Shown in pieces: positions 23,815 through 25,201 of a stretch of 25,201 nt of DNA (positions are counted from its first letter, which is position 1; the number at the start of each line of letters is the position of its first letter). Source of the stretch: an uncultured Collinsella sp. Its GTDB lineage: Bacteria; Actinomycetota; Coriobacteriia; Coriobacteriales; Coriobacteriaceae. A program made the position numbers and the translations under genes. Below the pieces are notes generated by a model. That model saw nothing but the letters and a program-made list of their open reading frames with translations, was not told where the DNA came from and did not search any database. The stretch covers positions 1 through 25,201 of the forward strand of contig CABUUD010000016.1 in assembly GCA_902494585.1 (NCBI GenBank). The letters are read 5' to 3'.

Positions 23815-25201
23815 TTAGTTGTTCAGCATGCGGTCGAAGCTTCCCGAGTCGCCATCCCGATAGTCGGCGGTCATCAGAATCTCCTGCGGAATACGTCCGC
23901 CCTCGCGCAGCACATTGCGGAACTGCACGCGCGTGACCATGGGCAGGTCTTTGATCGTCGCCGCCAGGTTCTGCGGCACGCCCTGGTTGGCAGCCGCGGG
24001 CTCGCACTCGCCGCCGGCCTTCACGCGACGCTTGTGCTCGGCGAGCATGGCGCGATACATACCGGCATGCAGGCGAATCTCAACCACATTGGCGTTACGG
24101 GTCTGCTCGACAATGCGCGCACCCTCTCGGTCGATGTCGCCCACGTAGTAGACATAGTTAAAGCGATAGCCGATCTCGGCCAGATAATCATCCAGTGCGT
24201 GTGAAACGCTCGCCTTGCAGCCGCCGCCAAAGATCACGCCACCCACCTTGGTGCCAAAAAGCTTGGCGTGCTTGCGGCCGCGCAGGAGCTTGACGATCTC
24301 GTCATAGGTGTCCAGGTTCTCGACCATAATGAACGGCTTGTCGGCGCCCAGCGTAAAGAAGCCCGTAAAGTGCACAGGACGGTTGGGAGCAACCTTGATT
24401 GCCTGCATGCTAATGCCCTTTTCGGTCATACGCCGAATCAGACGCTCGCCATGCTTGCCGTCAAAGGCCTTCTCATCGTTAAAAATCTGGTAGGCGCGCT
24501 GGCGACGCGAGGCGACCGGCGTGTCGGCGCCGCGATTCTGCTCTATCCAAGCCTGGATGATCAGAATCTCCTCGGCAATCTTGCGGTTGGACATCTCGTT
24601 GTGCTGAGTGCGCTGCTGAGCCTTTTTGCCGTCCTTGCCCTCGACCTTAACGATTTGAGTCTGCTGCTCCTTAATCTTGGAGAGCGCCGTAGGCGTGGGA
24701 ACGACCTTGAGCAGTTGCCTGCCCAGGACACGGGCCAGAGCAAACGCCGAAACCTCGCCATGAGCGGGCGGCTCAGGCTGCTGGGCGGCCGCATCGTTTG
24801 CAGTCGGTTTGGACTGCGCCTGGGATTTGCGCTTGGAATCCGCCTGAGCTTTGCGCTCTTGCTTTGGCGCGGACGGACCCTTTTGCGAGCGCTCGGGCTT
24901 GTCCCCCTTCGCCGGCTGGCGCTTGGGCTGCTCCACCAGGGCCTCAGCCTTCGCATCCTTGCTTTGCGTCGCTGCCTTCTCGGCCGCGGCCTCGGCATTT
25001 GAGCCACGACCGCCGCGGTGACGGCGGCGGGGCTTGCTTGAGGCGCTCTCCCCTGTCTGCTTATCAGCGGACTGTTGAGCTTTGACCTCGGTGTCAGCCG
25101 CAGACTGCGACTCGGAAGGTTGCTGCTCGCAAGCCACCGGCTCAACGGTTTTCTCAGTTTGTTCGGCCTTATCGGCCTGAGCGGTCGAAGCCGGCTCGCC
25201 C
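23815..25201 (-). CDS. DUF2220/JetD-like Toprim protein with long basic N-terminal region (5' end outside window)
   Basis: Partial gene, 461 residues visible; the frame is open to the right edge, so the start is outside. The N-terminal half is low-complexity, rich in Ala, Gln, Lys and Arg, with KPRRRHRGGRG, like nucleic-acid-binding tails. The C-terminal half has a Toprim-like arrangement typical of DUF2220: MVENLDTYDE (Glu codon at 24319-24321), IFGGGCKAS, and YYVGDIDREGARI (GDID at 24130-24141), the acidic metal-binding residues expected. DUF2220 forms the C-terminal domain of JetD, the nuclease of Wadjet plasmid-defence systems, whose gene usually ends its operon. The other Wadjet genes would lie upstream, to the right, and cannot be seen. 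The basic tail is unusual for JetD, so an RNA- or DNA-processing role outside Wadjet is equally possible. The codon at 25137 (GTG) is an unlikely start. Confidence 0.7.
   Translation of the reverse strand, partial: GEPASTAQADKAEQTEKTVEPVACEQQPSESQSAADTEVKAQQSADKQTGESASSKPRRRHRGGRGSNAEAAAEKAATQSKDAKAEALVEQPKRQPAKGDKPERSQKGPSAPKQERKAQADSKRKSQAQSKPTANDAAAQQPEPPAHGEVSAFALARVLGRQLLKVVPTPTALSKIKEQQTQIVKVEGKDGKKAQQRTQHNEMSNRKIAEEILIIQAWIEQNRGADTPVASRRQRAYQIFNDEKAFDGKHGERLIRRMTEKGISMQAIKVAPNRPVHFTGFFTLGADKPFIMVENLDTYDEIVKLLRGRKHAKLFGTKVGGVIFGGGCKASVSHALDDYLAEIGYRFNYVYYVGDIDREGARIVEQTRNANVVEIRLHAGMYRAMLAEHKRRVKAGGECEPAAANQGVPQNLAATIKDLPMVTRVQFRNVLREGGRIPQEILMTADYRDGDSGSFDRMLNN

Overview
This looks like chromosomal DNA of a GC-rich gut actinobacterium of the class Coriobacteriia, most likely Collinsella or a close relative. 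The assignment is inferred from GC-rich codon use, a bifid-type phosphoketolase, a Tat-exported coiled-coil cell-wall hydrolase, and a Toprim protein and PG-binding protein of actinobacterial flavour; no rRNA or other marker is present to confirm it.

Layout. 1-4000: phosphoketolase (xfp) and, upstream on the same strand, a LacI-family regulator; two AAAACGTTTT operators lie in the xfp promoter. 4038-5000: murB, closed by a strong terminator. 5069-5900: an AT-richer accessory patch with one orphan ORF, a terminator, and a long near-palindromic element whose 69-bp core recurs at 23704-23772. 5917-7125: secreted PcsB-like cell-wall hydrolase. 7393-12577: galE, malQ and glgP on the plus strand. 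12676-12972: four regularly phased palindromic repeats between two convergent terminators. 13112-17478: a CUT1 sugar ABC importer on the minus strand (binding lipoprotein, two permeases, ATPase). 17785-18504: GntR/UTRA regulator. 18732-21182: a divergent alpha-glucoside-type PTS EIIC-EIIB protein fused to a Cof-type HAD phosphatase. 21299-23368: polyprenyl diphosphate synthase and a CwlM-like peptidoglycan-binding protein. 23407-23481: tRNA-Gln(UUG). 23815-25201: a gene cut by the window edge encoding a DUF2220/JetD-like Toprim domain behind a long basic low-complexity region.

How the genes fit together. The centre of the window is a carbohydrate region. MalQ and GlgP process maltodextrin or glycogen to glucose and glucose-1-P, GalE links UDP-sugars, and Xfp carries out phosphoketolase cleavage of sugar phosphates to acetyl-P. 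Sugars can enter by the ABC importer or by the PTS-phosphatase fusion. The fusion suggests import as a sugar phosphate followed by dephosphorylation in the cytosol, giving free alpha-glucoside to intracellular enzymes. LacI, GntR and a shared TTGTTTAAAC motif are the visible regulatory layer. murB, the PcsB-like hydrolase and the CwlM-like protein form a scattered cell-envelope theme.

The items most worth a second look are the EIIC-EIIB-HAD fusion, the four-unit palindromic array, the two-copy structured element with compensatory changes, and the JetD-like gene at the right edge. No complete defence system, CRISPR array, insertion sequence or prophage was seen.
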